DNA of 41,455 nt from Ktedonobacterales bacterium (GCA_025935195.1 JAICVS010000020.1:1-41455), one strand, 5' to 3'; shown: positions 1-8,440, counted from the stretch's first letter. The notes: a model not told the origin generated them from the sequence alone. Translations and numbers: made by a program.

Positions 1-242
1 ACGCGCACCAGCCGCGCGCGCACCTGGCGTAGCAGCGGCGGCCGGCGAATCACGTCCGCGAGGGCGGGCGCCTCCGCCGGCAGCGCCGCGCGCGTCTCGG
101 TGGCTTGCTCGTCAGCAGGCTCGGTATCCAGGCCGTTAGCGCGCCCGTCTCGCTCCTCGTCTCGCCTCTCGTCTCGCTCGCGCGGCCGCGGCACGTCCAG
201 CGCCTGTCTCTCTGGTGATGGTCGCGATTCCCGCGATTCCAT
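1..242 (-). CDS. Hypothetical protein, 5' part only (runs off left edge)
   Basis: An open frame on the minus strand starts at ATG 242-240 and continues without a stop to the window edge, giving 80 N-terminal residues. The start is well supported: a GGAGGAGGT Shine-Dalgarno sequence lies about 8 nt upstream. Residues 18-33 are almost all Arg, Glu and Asp, and the segment around residues 60-80 looks more like a folded helix, with several Arg and Leu. No family is recognisable from this fragment. It is divergent from the helicase gene starting at 511, so the two share a 268-nt intergenic region. A coding frame is likely because codon third positions are mostly G or C; function unknown. Confidence 0.6.
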   Translation of the reverse strand, partial: MESRESRPSPERQALDVPRPRERDERRDEERDGRANGLDTEPADEQATETRAALPAEAPALADVIRRPPLLRQVRARLVR

Positions 243-449
243 AGTGCTGCCACCTCCTCCATACGCTCGCCACGCACACGTCACCCGTTCCACGCGACGC
301 CCGATGCTCCCAGCGCTTCGCCACGCCTCAAAAAGCGTGCCGAGTTTGGCCCGCGCGCCCACGTGCGCCCTTATGTGGATCATTCGCGCCTCATTTTCGC
401 GCGCCGTGCCAGCGTTTTCAATAGTCGCGCGCCCACTCGCGCTACCCGC

Positions 450-479
450 TTGACGCCAGCGCGACGCGGACGCTACAGT
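450..479 (+). promoter_or_regulatory. Probable promoter of the Dna2-like gene
   Basis: TTGACG (450-455) and TACAGT (474-479) are separated by 18 nt, a good sigma-70-type match. Transcription would start near 486, about 25 nt before the ATG at 511. Confidence 0.55.
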
Positions 480-510
480 GCGGATAGCGAGCGGCAGTCG
501 AGGAGGAGCT

Positions 511-3500
511 ATGGAGGCCGAGCGGCACGAGCATGCGGCCGACACACAGTCGTCACAGGCGGCGGGAACAGCGCGGACGGCGGCGCGGGCTGGCCGCTGC
601 TTCCTCTGCTCCTTCAGCGATGTCGCCTGCGGCGAGCCGAGCGTCGAGGGCCTGTTGCTGCGCGCCGAGCCGCGCGCCGGCCGCGATAAGCCGCCCGTCG
701 TGCTGCTGGCGCTGGCGGATGGCTCCGAGGCGGCGGTCATCCTCCCCGAGCACACGCGCGATCTGGTCAAAGAACTGGCGATCCTGCCCGCCGCGACGCT
801 CGCCTCACTGCGCCTGCGCGTCTTTCACCTGCTGCGCGCGCCCGCGCATCCCGACCGGCCGGAGCGTGCCCTTTGGCGCGCGACGCCAGCCAGCGCCGCC
901 GTGCTCGAACCCGACCTGTTGCTCAACATCACCGACATCAACACCGCCGAATACTGCGTGCGCCAGTACCCGCTGCGCCGCATGGCGCCCTCGCCGCCGA
1001 ACGCCGCCACCCTGCGCGGCACCATCCTGCACAGCGCATTCAAGGAGCTGCTGAAAGGGCGGGAAGACGCCACCGCCGATGGCAGCGATCAAGGCGATTA
1101 CGCCGATCACCTGCGCCGCGGCATCCACGCGCACCTGGACGACCTGGCGTTGCGCCAGATCTCGGCGGACGCGATGACGCAGGAGGCCGAGCCGCACATG
1201 GCGGCCCTCTCCGCGTGGTACGCCCGCGAGCGCAAGAACCTCTGGGGCGACACGCCGGAGATTCGCGCCGAGACCTTCCTGCTGGCGCCGGAGGTCGGCC
1301 TGAAAGGACGGCTCGACTTCTTGCTACGCGACACACGCGGCGGCGCGCTGATCGAGCTGAAAACCGGCATGGCGCGCGGCGACCTGCCCAAGCGCGAGCA
1401 TCGCTGGCAGGTGTACGGCTACCAGACCTTGCTGGCCGCGCGCCGGCCCGACGACGCGCGCCACCCCGCCGCGACGCTGCTCTATAGCGGCACGCCGGGC
1501 CTCGCCGAGGGCTACGGCATCCCCTTCGCGCTGCGCGAGCTGCATCGTGTGCTCGACCTGCGCAACCGGCTCGCGCTGGCGCATGCCACGGGAGCGGTGC
1601 CGGCCCCGCCCGGCGCGAAGAAGTGCGCGCGTTGCGCGTTGCGCCAGCAGTGCGCCCGCGCCTCACACCTGCTCGGCTGGCAGCCGCCGGAGGACGCCGA
1701 CGCGCTCGATCCCGCCCCGCCCGCTGAGGATGCGGCGTGGTTCGCCCATTTCTATGAGCTGTTGCGCCAGGAGGCGCGCGCGGCCGAGGAGCGGACGCGC
1801 CAGCTCTGGCGCATGAGCGCGCACGAGCGGCGCGCGGCGGGGATCGCGCTGGGCGAGCTGGCGCCGCTGGGCGAGCCGGAGCGCACCGCGCAAGGCGAGT
1901 GGCGCTACACCTTCCGCTGCGAGAACGTCTCCGAGCTGCGCGAGGGCGACGCCGTGCTGCTGAGCGACGGCGATCCGGTGCGCGGCACGGTCGTCTCCGG
2001 CACCATCACCCAGCTCACAGCGGATACTGTCACCGTCTGGACGCCGGAGCGCATCGCCAACCCGACATTGCTCGACCGCTATGGCAGCGATATCGTCCAC
2101 GACCGTACCGTGCGCAACCTCTGGCGCTGGCTCGACGCCGACGCGCGGCTGCGCGCGCTCGTGGCCGGCCAGCGCGCGCCCGCCATCCGCGCCGATGCTC
2201 CGCCGCCGGACGACCTGCCGCCGCACTTCAACCACGAACAGCGCGCCGCCGTCAGCCGCGCGCTGGCGGCGGAGGACTTCCTGCTGGTGCGCGGCCCGCC
2301 GGGGACGGGCAAGACGCGCGTGGTGGCGGAGATCGCGCGCCGTGCGGTGGCGTGTGGTGAGCGCGTGCTGATCGCGGCCTTCACGAACCAGGCGGTGGAC
2401 AACGTGCTGTCGCGGCTGGTCGCGGAGGGCTATGCGGACTTCGTGCGCCTCGGCCACGAGCTGAGCGTCGCCCCGGCGCTGCGAGCTTTCCGTCTGGCGC
2501 GGCGAGCCGGTGCCGCTGATGGGATGGCGGCCGGAGACACAGACGCGGGCGAGCCGCCCAGCCCGGAGCAATTGCGCGAGGCGCTGCTGCGCGCGCCGCT
2601 GGTGGCGGCGACCTGCGCCACGTGGTCCGCCGAACACTACGACGAGGCGGGCGAGCCGCTGCGCTTCGATCTCGCCATCGTGGACGAGGCGAGCCAGCTC
2701 ACCGTACCCGCGCTATTGGGCGCGCTGCGCTTCGCCCGCCGCTTCGTGCTGGTCGGCGACGAGCGCCAACTGCCGCCGCTGGTGATGAGCGCGGATGCGG
2801 GCGCGGGCGGTCTCAGTCGCTCGCTGTTCTCCGCGCTGCTGGCACGCTGGGGCGAGGTGGCCGCGGTCGCGCTGGTGCGGCAGTACCGCATGCACCCGCT
2901 CATCTGCGGTTTCCCCAGCGCCGAGTTCTATGGCGGCGCGCTGGTCGCGGACGGCGACGCGCGCACGGCGCTCCTCGATCTGCATCTGGCGCCGGATGAC
3001 CCGCTGGCGCTGCCGCTCGATCCCACGCGGCCGGTCGTGTTCGTGGATGTGCCAACGCGGCACGAGCCGCCGGGCAAGGCCAGCGCCGCCCAGGCGGACG
3101 TGGCGCGGCGGTTGGTGCTGCGGCTGCGCGCCGCGGGAGTAGATGCCGAGCGCATCGGCGTCATCGCCCCCTACCGCGCGCAGGTGGCGGCCATCCGCCG
3201 CCGGCTGGCGGCGAGGAGCGAGACGGCGGCGGTGGTGGTAGACACAGTGGACCGCTTCCAGGGCGGCGAGCGTGAGGTGATCTTGTTCGCCTGCGGCGGG
3301 CGGGTCGCGGCGGGGTTGAATGTGCGCGGGGTGGAGTTCCTGGCTGATCCCAACCGGCTCAACGTCGCGCTCACACGGGCGCGGCAAAAGCTGATCGTGC
3401 TGGGCGACCGCGAGCACCTGGCGAGCGTGCCGCTGCTGAACCGCTTCGTGGCGTATTGCGCGGGGCTATACGGCGGCCGTGGCGGCATCGTGGAGGCGCG

Positions 3501-3525
3501 GGTCGAGGCGCGGGTCGGCTCATGA
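511..3525 (+). CDS. Dna2-like PD-(D/E)XK nuclease fused to superfamily 1 helicase
   Basis: A 1004-residue two-part enzyme expected to cut and unwind DNA in repair or defence. The N-terminal half looks like the RecB/Cas4/Dna2 nuclease fold: Cys149, then GRLD with Asp269, IELK with Glu282 and Lys284, and a Cys372-x2-Cys375-x5-Cys381 cluster. With Cys149 this gives the four-cysteine Fe-S arrangement of Dna2 and AddB-type nucleases. The C-terminal half is an SF1B (Upf1/Dna2/NAM7) helicase: Walker A GPPGTGKT (Lys601), DEAS box (Asp725/Glu726), VGDERQLPP, RQYRMHP, and the final motif NVALTRARQK near 951. ATG 511 is chosen over an in-frame GTG at 478 because AGGAGGAG sits just upstream. The next small gene begins 30 nt downstream. 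No Cas genes or CRISPR array are nearby, so this is not part of a CRISPR locus. Family assignment is firm; biological role is inferred. Confidence 0.9.
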   Translation: MEAERHEHAADTQSSQAAGTARTAARAGRCFLCSFSDVACGEPSVEGLLLRAEPRAGRDKPPVVLLALADGSEAAVILPEHTRDLVKELAILPAATLASLRLRVFHLLRAPAHPDRPERALWRATPASAAVLEPDLLLNITDINTAEYCVRQYPLRRMAPSPPNAATLRGTILHSAFKELLKGREDATADGSDQGDYADHLRRGIHAHLDDLALRQISADAMTQEAEPHMAALSAWYARERKNLWGDTPEIRAETFLLAPEVGLKGRLDFLLRDTRGGALIELKTGMARGDLPKREHRWQVYGYQTLLAARRPDDARHPAATLLYSGTPGLAEGYGIPFALRELHRVLDLRNRLALAHATGAVPAPPGAKKCARCALRQQCARASHLLGWQPPEDADALDPAPPAEDAAWFAHFYELLRQEARAAEERTRQLWRMSAHERRAAGIALGELAPLGEPERTAQGEWRYTFRCENVSELREGDAVLLSDGDPVRGTVVSGTITQLTADTVTVWTPERIANPTLLDRYGSDIVHDRTVRNLWRWLDADARLRALVAGQRAPAIRADAPPPDDLPPHFNHEQRAAVSRALAAEDFLLVRGPPGTGKTRVVAEIARRAVACGERVLIAAFTNQAVDNVLSRLVAEGYADFVRLGHELSVAPALRAFRLARRAGAADGMAAGDTDAGEPPSPEQLREALLRAPLVAATCATWSAEHYDEAGEPLRFDLAIVDEASQLTVPALLGALRFARRFVLVGDERQLPPLVMSADAGAGGLSRSLFSALLARWGEVAAVALVRQYRMHPLICGFPSAEFYGGALVADGDARTALLDLHLAPDDPLALPLDPTRPVVFVDVPTRHEPPGKASAAQADVARRLVLRLRAAGVDAERIGVIAPYRAQVAAIRRRLAARSETAAVVVDTVDRFQGGEREVILFACGGRVAAGLNVRGVEFLADPNRLNVALTRARQKLIVLGDREHLASVPLLNRFVAYCAGLYGGRGGIVEARVEARVGS

Positions 3526-3554
3526 GAGACATCCAGAAGAGACGAGGTGAGAGT

Positions 3555-3785
3555 ATGCGGCAGCAGCGGAGGACGAGGCGATACCGGCTTGCCTATATGG
3601 AGCTGTGGCGGCTGTACTACGCCGTCATCATCGCCGGCAGTGGCTTCGCGATGGCCTACGTGAGCCTGCGCGACGGCAACCCGCCGTTTGCCGTGGTCAT
3701 TTCCGCGCTCACTATCGCCGCCGTGATCGTCCTGCTGCTGTGGACGTTCCGCACACGCCGGCCAAGGACACGCTACCAACCATAA
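3555..3785 (+). CDS. Small two-helix membrane protein, function unknown
   Basis: A 76-residue protein. It has a very basic start (Arg-rich, residues 2-11), then two hydrophobic helices at about residues 19-37 and 44-64, and an Arg-rich C-terminus, consistent with an inner-membrane hairpin with both ends in the cytoplasm. ATG 3555 is preceded by GAGGTGA at 5-nt spacing. An in-frame ATG at 3522 overlaps the stop of the upstream helicase gene and would add 11 residues. The close spacing suggests co-transcription with the Dna2-like gene. No recognised family. Confidence 0.65.
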   Translation: MRQQRRTRRYRLAYMELWRLYYAVIIAGSGFAMAYVSLRDGNPPFAVVISALTIAAVIVLLLWTFRTRRPRTRYQP

Positions 3786-3808
3786 ACGCCACACAGGCAG
3801 AATCTAGC

Positions 3809-3850
3809 TCCCCCCTCGCCTCGCGGGGAGAGGGAGTTGGGGGGTGAGGA
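3809..3850. repeat. C/G-block hairpin repeat, diverged copy
   Basis: A run of C and CTC blocks followed by complementary GAG and G blocks forms an imperfect hairpin with a TCGC loop, ending in GGGGGGTGAGGA. The same 12-nt ending and overall layout recur between nuoH and nuoI. The element lies between convergent genes and may act as a terminator, or may simply be a dispersed repeat. Confidence 0.6.
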
Positions 3851-3862
3851 CTTCCCGCGTGT

Positions 3863-4309
3863 CTACGCCGACATGCCATCCACGATATGCTGCACCTCGG
3901 CGGCCATCACCAGCGACTGAATCTTCTTGCGCGTCGTCTCCGCCGAGAAGGGATCGCTGAGCGCGCGGTGGCCCAGCACGCGCAACGCGGCATCGAGCAC
4001 GCCGCTCGATAGCAGAAAGCGCTCATATGCCAGCGCATCGAGCGCGAGCGTCGAATAGATCGGCACGACCAGCAGGTGTGGCACGCCGAGGGCGCGTTCG
4101 CGCTCCGCGTGGCCGCGCCGGGTGGTATGTCGCCGCGGCGTGGGGCGGAGCACTTCCCACCGGTGGCCGCCGCGCTTCACCTGCCATTCGGGAGCGCGCT
4201 TGAACACAAGCGTGTATTCGTTGACACCAAACCCCACCGGAACCCCATCCCTCTCCACGTGTCGGACGCCTGAGGAGGCGCATCGCGCGGGCAGCGGCTG
4301 GATGCGCAC
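3863..4309 (-). CDS. Hypothetical protein
   Basis: A 148-residue frame with a GTG start at 4309. The C-terminal 90 residues (from about 4135 leftward) have strong G/C third-position bias and read like a real soluble helical protein. The first 50 residues are less convincing. There is no ATG in the frame after the upstream stop at 4390-4388, and the sequence before GTG 4309 has only a GAGGA placed too close to it. A later GTG, or a lost 5' end through local rearrangement, is therefore possible. It converges on the small membrane gene, with a repeat hairpin between them. No family recognised. Confidence 0.45.
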   Translation of the reverse strand: MRIQPLPARCASSGVRHVERDGVPVGFGVNEYTLVFKRAPEWQVKRGGHRWEVLRPTPRRHTTRRGHAERERALGVPHLLVVPIYSTLALDALAYERFLLSSGVLDAALRVLGHRALSDPFSAETTRKKIQSLVMAAEVQHIVDGMSA

Positions 4310-4699
4310 ATCCTCATTGCGAATGACGAGATACCTATTAGCTGGTAACGGCAGAGCCCGGGTACTAGCCCGCCTGGCTGGCCGCGCCTATTCCCCCCGC
4401 GCCGTCTCGCCGCCGTGGTCGCGCGCGCGTTCCCCCGCGCGCCCCGCGCTGCTGTGTCGCACGCAAGACGAGTGCCACGTCGCGGGCCGCGGGCATGTTT
4501 CGTCCCCGCGTTGGGACGGATGGGGCATATCATCACCGGACAGGCTTGCGCATCGCATGGTGAAATGCCAAAATAAAGAACATAATTCTTCTTGCTCTGC
4601 CGTTGGTCCCGATCCGCTTCAAGCCGGCTGTGGGAGAATGGTACACTGGGCGCCAGGTATCGTGTGGGAGAACATGAGCAGGTGAAGTGCGAGGGCAAC
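4310..4699. other. 390-nt gap with possible promoter for the NA37 gene
   Basis: No convincing gene. A short AT-rich patch (4560-4600) contains AAGAA-CATAA-TTCTT, a small inverted repeat (4576-4590). TTCAAG (4618-4623) and TACACT (4642-4647) with an 18-nt spacer could be the promoter for the gene at 4700, although the -35 match is weak (3 of 6). Confidence 0.4.
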
Positions 4700-5833
4700 A
4701 TGCTGGAAGTTTCCGCCGGGCACGCGGCACGGCTTGGTACTGCGCCCGCGCTCACGGCTCCGGCCACTGTCGCCTCATCCCCACACGGCCCCGTGCGTGT
4801 CGAACGCCTCATCCTGCATGCGCTCGACAACCACCAAGGCACGCTGCGGCTCGTGGATGAGCCGGTGCTGCTAAATGACGAGATCGCCGCCTTCTTCACG
4901 GCGCACATCGAGGCCGCCGCCCAGCGCGCCGACTGGCACGCGCGCTTCACCACGCCGGATGGCGTCGTGCCCGCGCTCTGCCGCCGCCTCTGCGACGGGC
5001 CGGATGATTTCGTCGCCGCCTCGCGCGAGCTGGCCCGCCGCTTGTACGACCAGATGCGCCCGCGCACCATCGCGCCCGGCGATTTCCTCGTCGTGGTCTA
5101 TCGCAGCGGCGACGCGCCGCTTCAACAGATCGCCCTGCTCAAGCTCGATCCCGACACCCGCCTGGCGCGCGAATTCACCCGCGTGGGCGGGCGCATGCGC
5201 GTGACCATCGCCGCCGCCGGCAACCTGCTGCCCGACACGGCGCGGCTGCAGAAATGCGCCCTGCTCACCGTCCCGGCCGCCGGCGCGGGCTTCGACATCA
5301 CCCTGCTCGACACCCAGGCCGGTCCGCGCGCGGATGGCATCGCCGCCTTCTTCTATCGCGGCTTCCTGGGTGCGGAGCTTGCGCCCTCGCCGCGCCGCCG
5401 CACACGCGAGTTCCTGCGCGCCTGCGACCTATGGCTGTCGTCAACTCGCTCCCGGCTCACCCCCGCCGACCTGATCGCCTTTTACCAGGCTCGCCGTGCC
5501 GCCCTCGCCGCCGCCGAGCTAGACCTCGCCGCCTTCACCGCCGCCGCGCTGCCCGACCATCCGCACCTACGCACAGACCTTCTCGCCCAGCTCGAACCGC
5601 TGCTGCCGGCCGAGCCGCCTGCCCCCGATCATCCCGCCGCCTTCGCCATTGACGCCGGGGTAGCCGCTCCGGTCGTCAACCGTGTCACGCTGGAGCTGGA
5701 CGGCGGCGCGCGGCTGAGCGTCCCGGCCGACCGCTTCGGCGAGATGGTGCGCGTCCAGCGCGAGCGCACCGCCGAGGGTAAATATCGCGTGGTCGTCGAG
5801 AGCCTGACCCTCAAGGAGGTGACGGACCGATGA
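4700..5833 (+). CDS. Nucleoid-associated protein, NA37/NdpA (YejK) family
   Basis: A 377-residue protein resembling the 37-kDa nucleoid-associated family (PF04245). After a variable first 30 residues it shows the typical opening VERLILHALDNHQG, followed by a Leu/Asp-rich stretch and Glu-Ile-Ala-Ala-Phe-Phe. A central strand-rich part with FLVVVYRSG and ALLKLDP is also typical, and the protein ends with a beta-rich domain carrying TLKEVTD. Members are DNA-associated cytoplasmic proteins whose exact role is poorly defined; many of them sit in accessory or defence islands. ATG 4700 is chosen because GAGGG precedes it by 4 nt; upstream in-frame starts lack a ribosome site. The stop codon overlaps the next gene's ATG (ATGACGG... 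in TGATGA-like coupling), so the two proteins are probably made together. Confidence 0.75.
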   Translation: MLEVSAGHAARLGTAPALTAPATVASSPHGPVRVERLILHALDNHQGTLRLVDEPVLLNDEIAAFFTAHIEAAAQRADWHARFTTPDGVVPALCRRLCDGPDDFVAASRELARRLYDQMRPRTIAPGDFLVVVYRSGDAPLQQIALLKLDPDTRLAREFTRVGGRMRVTIAAAGNLLPDTARLQKCALLTVPAAGAGFDITLLDTQAGPRADGIAAFFYRGFLGAELAPSPRRRTREFLRACDLWLSSTRSRLTPADLIAFYQARRAALAAAELDLAAFTAAALPDHPHLRTDLLAQLEPLLPAEPPAPDHPAAFAIDAGVAAPVVNRVTLELDGGARLSVPADRFGEMVRVQRERTAEGKYRVVVESLTLKEVTDR

Positions 5834-7605
5834 CCATTCAGCCGGACACCCATCACGCCACAACCATCGCATCTGCCGCGGCAGCGCCATCAGACGCGAC
5901 CCTTCTAGCCGGCGACCTCGCCGCGCTGCGCCAACAGGGCAACGCGCTCGCCGCGATCGGCGATGCCCTGGGCCTGAGGCCGGATGCGCTCGCCGCCGCT
6001 GAATCGCTGGACCGTCTGGAGATCGATCTTTCACGCGATCTGGCCTGGCTCACAACACTGGATGAGCGGCACGTCACGGCCTGGTTCGCTGCGCTCGGCG
6101 GCGACCTCGAGATTGATCTGCGCCTGGCCGGCCTCGATTCTCAAGTCCCAGCGCCGCTGGCTGCCCTTCGCGCCGGACGCGATCCCGCTGGCACGCTCGC
6201 CCGCTTCACCGCTGATGCGGCGGCGGCCGCCGCCGCGCAGGGCAACGAGTTGGCCGTGGACGTACGCCTCTCCATCGCCAAGACATCCGCTGTCGCCATC
6301 GCCGCCGTGCTGCTGAATGGACACGCCGAATACTTCGGCACGCCTGAGATGCGCGCGCGCACGACGGTCGCGGTCTTCTACTCCGCCGCTGCATGCGAGC
6401 GACTGCTGTCCTTCGCCGCGGTCCTCGACTGGGAGCGGGAGCGGCTCGGCCTCGCCCGCGCGGACGGCCGCGCCTTCGTGGTCGTCTGCGACCGCTCCGG
6501 CTATCTCGCCGGCCTCGCGCTCGAAATCGTGGGCGCGCGCGAAGCGGAGCCGATCCGCTGGCTGGAGGTCTCGCGCGCGGCGTGGCGCCAGTTCCAGGAG
6601 CGGGCCGCCCGTACACGCGCGCTGCATGCCGAGGAAAGCCAATGGGCCGGGGCGCCAAGTGTGGTGACATCCAGGCACCTGCGCACAGAGTCGCGCGCGG
6701 CCGGGCTGGAGCCGCTGGCGGATGCGCTCGCCGCCACACGCGCCGCGCTGGCCGCGGCCTACCTCGCCTCATCCGTCCATCCAGCCGAGCACGGCGATCT
6801 ATCGCTGCGCTTCGCGGGTGCGCGTCCGGCGACCTGCCGCATCCCACACCGCGCGAACGAAAATGACGATGATTCAGCGGCCTACACGCATCACGCGCTG
6901 GCCCGCTTCGCCGCCTGGGCCTACGACAACGCATCCGCCGATAAGCTGGCGATAGCGCGCGAATGCCTGGCGCGCGAGCTGCCGCCGGGCGGCTCCCCCA
7001 CGCTGGCGGAGGTCGAGCGCGCGGCGGCGCCAGCCCGCGAAGCGGCCAAAGCCAACTTCGCGCTCTACCTGCGTGGCAAGAGCGACCGCTACTTCACGGA
7101 GCGTGATCGCGCACACGATGCGGTCTCGACCTACGCCGAGGGGGTGCGCAAGGCGGTGAGCGACCTGACGGGCGACGTGGTGGACAACGTCTACCGCACG
7201 GTCGGGCTGCTGGTCGGCGTGGTGGTGGCGGCGCTAGTGCAGCCCTCGCTGGCGCTGCCGGTGCAGCGCCTGGCGACGGCGCTCTACGTCGTCTACGTGG
7301 CGTTCGTGGCGCTCTTCCTGTTACGCGAACGCGAGCAGCGTTTCCACCTCGAATCGGCCGAGGTGCGTGCGCGGCTGGGCGCGATGCCGGAGCTGGGCGC
7401 GACCGAGCGGGCGGGGCTGCATGCGCAGGCGGCCGGGGCCGACACCCACTTCACGCGCTACCTGTGCCGCGCCCGCCTCATCTACGCCGCCCTCGCCATT
7501 GCCGGCGCGCTCTACTTCCTGCTGCTCTGGACACCCCTCGCATCCCACCTGCCCCTCGCGCCACCGCCGGCGGCAACGCCCGCACTGGCGCCGCCGGGCG
7601 GATGA
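5830..7605 (+). CDS. Unrecognised 591-residue protein with C-terminal membrane helices
   Basis: The ATG at 5830 overlaps the stop of the NA37 gene by four bases, implying translational coupling. The first 450 residues appear cytoplasmic, Ala- and Arg-rich, and contain VDVRLSIAKT and FVVVCDRSGYLAGLAL-type strands. A helical stretch near 395-450 ends in ERDRAHDAVSTYAEGVRKAV, which may be an amphipathic helix or short coiled coil. Two membrane helices follow (about 458-476 and 479-497), then a charged cytoplasmic loop (REREQ), a third helix (about 550-570) and a Pro/Ala tail. I do not recognise a family. The pairing with a DNA-associated protein suggests a membrane-tethered two-protein system, which is inference only. 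Confidence 0.75.
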   Translation: MTIQPDTHHATTIASAAAAPSDATLLAGDLAALRQQGNALAAIGDALGLRPDALAAAESLDRLEIDLSRDLAWLTTLDERHVTAWFAALGGDLEIDLRLAGLDSQVPAPLAALRAGRDPAGTLARFTADAAAAAAAQGNELAVDVRLSIAKTSAVAIAAVLLNGHAEYFGTPEMRARTTVAVFYSAAACERLLSFAAVLDWERERLGLARADGRAFVVVCDRSGYLAGLALEIVGAREAEPIRWLEVSRAAWRQFQERAARTRALHAEESQWAGAPSVVTSRHLRTESRAAGLEPLADALAATRAALAAAYLASSVHPAEHGDLSLRFAGARPATCRIPHRANENDDDSAAYTHHALARFAAWAYDNASADKLAIARECLARELPPGGSPTLAEVERAAAPAREAAKANFALYLRGKSDRYFTERDRAHDAVSTYAEGVRKAVSDLTGDVVDNVYRTVGLLVGVVVAALVQPSLALPVQRLATALYVVYVAFVALFLLREREQRFHLESAEVRARLGAMPELGATERAGLHAQAAGADTHFTRYLCRARLIYAALAIAGALYFLLLWTPLASHLPLAPPPAATPALAPPGG

Positions 7606-7631
7606 TGCGCCAACCGGGCCGCATGCCACCC

Positions 7632-7660
7632 TTGCAATCGCCGGCACAGCGTGCTATACT
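7632..7660 (+). promoter_or_regulatory. tRNA-Ala promoter
   Basis: TTGCAA (7632-7637) and TATACT (7655-7660) with an exact 17-nt spacer. Predicted start near 7667, four bases before the mature tRNA. Confidence 0.8.
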
Positions 7661-7670
7661 GCCTGCGCCT

Positions 7671-7743
7671 GGGGATGTAGCTCAGTTGGGAGAGCACCAC
7701 GTTCGCATCGTGGGGGTCGTGGGTTCGAGTCCCATCATCTCCA
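7671..7743 (+). tRNA. tRNA-Ala (anticodon CGC)
   Basis: A 73-nt cloverleaf with all arms pairing: acceptor GGGGATG/CATCTCC, D arm GCTC/GAGC, anticodon stem CCACG/CGTGG around loop TTCGCAT, five-base variable loop, and T arm GTGGG/CCCAT with loop TTCGAGT. The anticodon CGC reads GCG, and the G3-U70 pair in the acceptor is the alanine identity element. The discriminator is A73. The genome continues CCC, so the 3' CCA is not encoded and must be added by nucleotidyltransferase. Confidence 0.96.
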
Positions 7744-7763
7744 CCCAGAAACACGGCGGAAGC

Positions 7764-7785
7764 GCGGAAAGCGTTTCCGCTTTTT
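7764..7785 (+). terminator. Rho-independent terminator after tRNA-Ala
   Basis: A perfect 7-bp stem GCGGAAA/TTTCCGC with a GCG loop, followed by TTTTT, 21 nt past the tRNA end. Confidence 0.85.
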
Positions 7786-7800
7786 CGTTGGCTGCGGTAT

Positions 7801-7831
7801 CTCATCTCGCAGATGGGTTCTGCGAGATGAG
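7801..7831 (+). promoter_or_regulatory. Perfect 12-bp inverted repeat before the HNH gene
   Basis: CTCATCTCGCAG and CTGCGAGATGAG pair perfectly around a 7-nt loop (ATGGGTT). The right arm ends in GAG, the first part of the GAGGTGAG ribosome site of the gene at 7841. As RNA this hairpin would partly bury the ribosome site; as DNA it could be an operator. Confidence 0.75.
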
Positions 7832-7840
7832 GTGAGCGCA

Positions 7841-8440
7841 ATGAAACGATGCACCGAATGTGGACAGATCAAGGACGAAACGGAGTTTTATTGGGCGACG
7901 CAGCGTGGGAAGACGACGCGGCGCGCGCGGTGCCGCGAGTGCTGCAAGCGTGATCCGCGTGATCATTCGACCGATCCGCGGCCCGAAGGCCGTATTTGCA
8001 CCGTCTGCAACGAATACAAGCCGCTCTCCGCCTTCCACAAGCACAAAATCTGCCTGTACGGCGTAGAGCCGATGTGCAAGCGATGCAAGTACCTGAAGAG
8101 AAAGCAGCGCGACATGGATGACCCGACGAGGATGAGGCGGCTAGACCTCAAAGCCAAATACGGCATCACCCTGGAAGACTACGCCGCGATGCTCGAACGC
8201 CAGCAGGGCCAATGCGCCATCTGCGGCGCGGCGGGCGAAAAGCTGGTCGTAGACCACAACCACACCACCGGCAAAGTGCGCAGTCTGCTCTGCCACCTCT
8301 GCAACGCGCTGATCGGCTGCGCGCGTGAAGACATCGCCATCCTCGTGCGCGCCGCCGCGTATCTGCACGCCGAACAGCACCCCGAGCTGGGCCGCGTGCG
8401 CGCCGAGGTCGCCTTCGTCGCCGCCGTCGCCGTGACGTGA
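7841..8440 (+). CDS. HNH endonuclease, recombination endonuclease VII type
   Basis: A 199-residue protein. The N-terminus has two small zinc-ribbon-like units, CTEC...CREC (from residue 4) and CTVC...CKRC (from about residue 53). The C-terminal half is the endonuclease VII/HNH domain (PF02945): YGITLEDYAAMLERQ, CAICG, VDHNHTTGKVR and LLCHLCNALIG, with the His-Asn-His core and the four zinc cysteines all present. Such nucleases occur in phages and mobile elements and cut branched DNA or act as homing enzymes. ATG 7841 has GAGGTGAG upstream; a longer frame through the tRNA is not plausible. Its position just after a tRNA gene hints at a mobile origin, but no second attachment repeat was found. 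Confidence 0.88.
   Translation: MKRCTECGQIKDETEFYWATQRGKTTRRARCRECCKRDPRDHSTDPRPEGRICTVCNEYKPLSAFHKHKICLYGVEPMCKRCKYLKRKQRDMDDPTRMRRLDLKAKYGITLEDYAAMLERQQGQCAICGAAGEKLVVDHNHTTGKVRSLLCHLCNALIGCAREDIAILVRAAAYLHAEQHPELGRVRAEVAFVAAVAVT

Noticed and set aside
511-3525. Cas4-containing CRISPR component
   Set aside because: The nuclease resembles Cas4/Dna2, but it is fused to a helicase and no cas genes or arrays are present.
4700-7605. Kiwa defence system
   Set aside because: Neither protein shows the recognisable features or sizes of KwaA/KwaB; only the general membrane-plus-DNA-protein layout is similar.
7367-7840. Upstream extension of the HNH frame through the tRNA gene
   Set aside because: It would cross a complete tRNA and its terminator; ATG 7841 has a good ribosome site.
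7671-8440. tRNA-Ala as an attachment site for an integrated element
   Set aside because: I found no direct repeat of the tRNA 3' end downstream and no integrase, so this remains only a suggestion.
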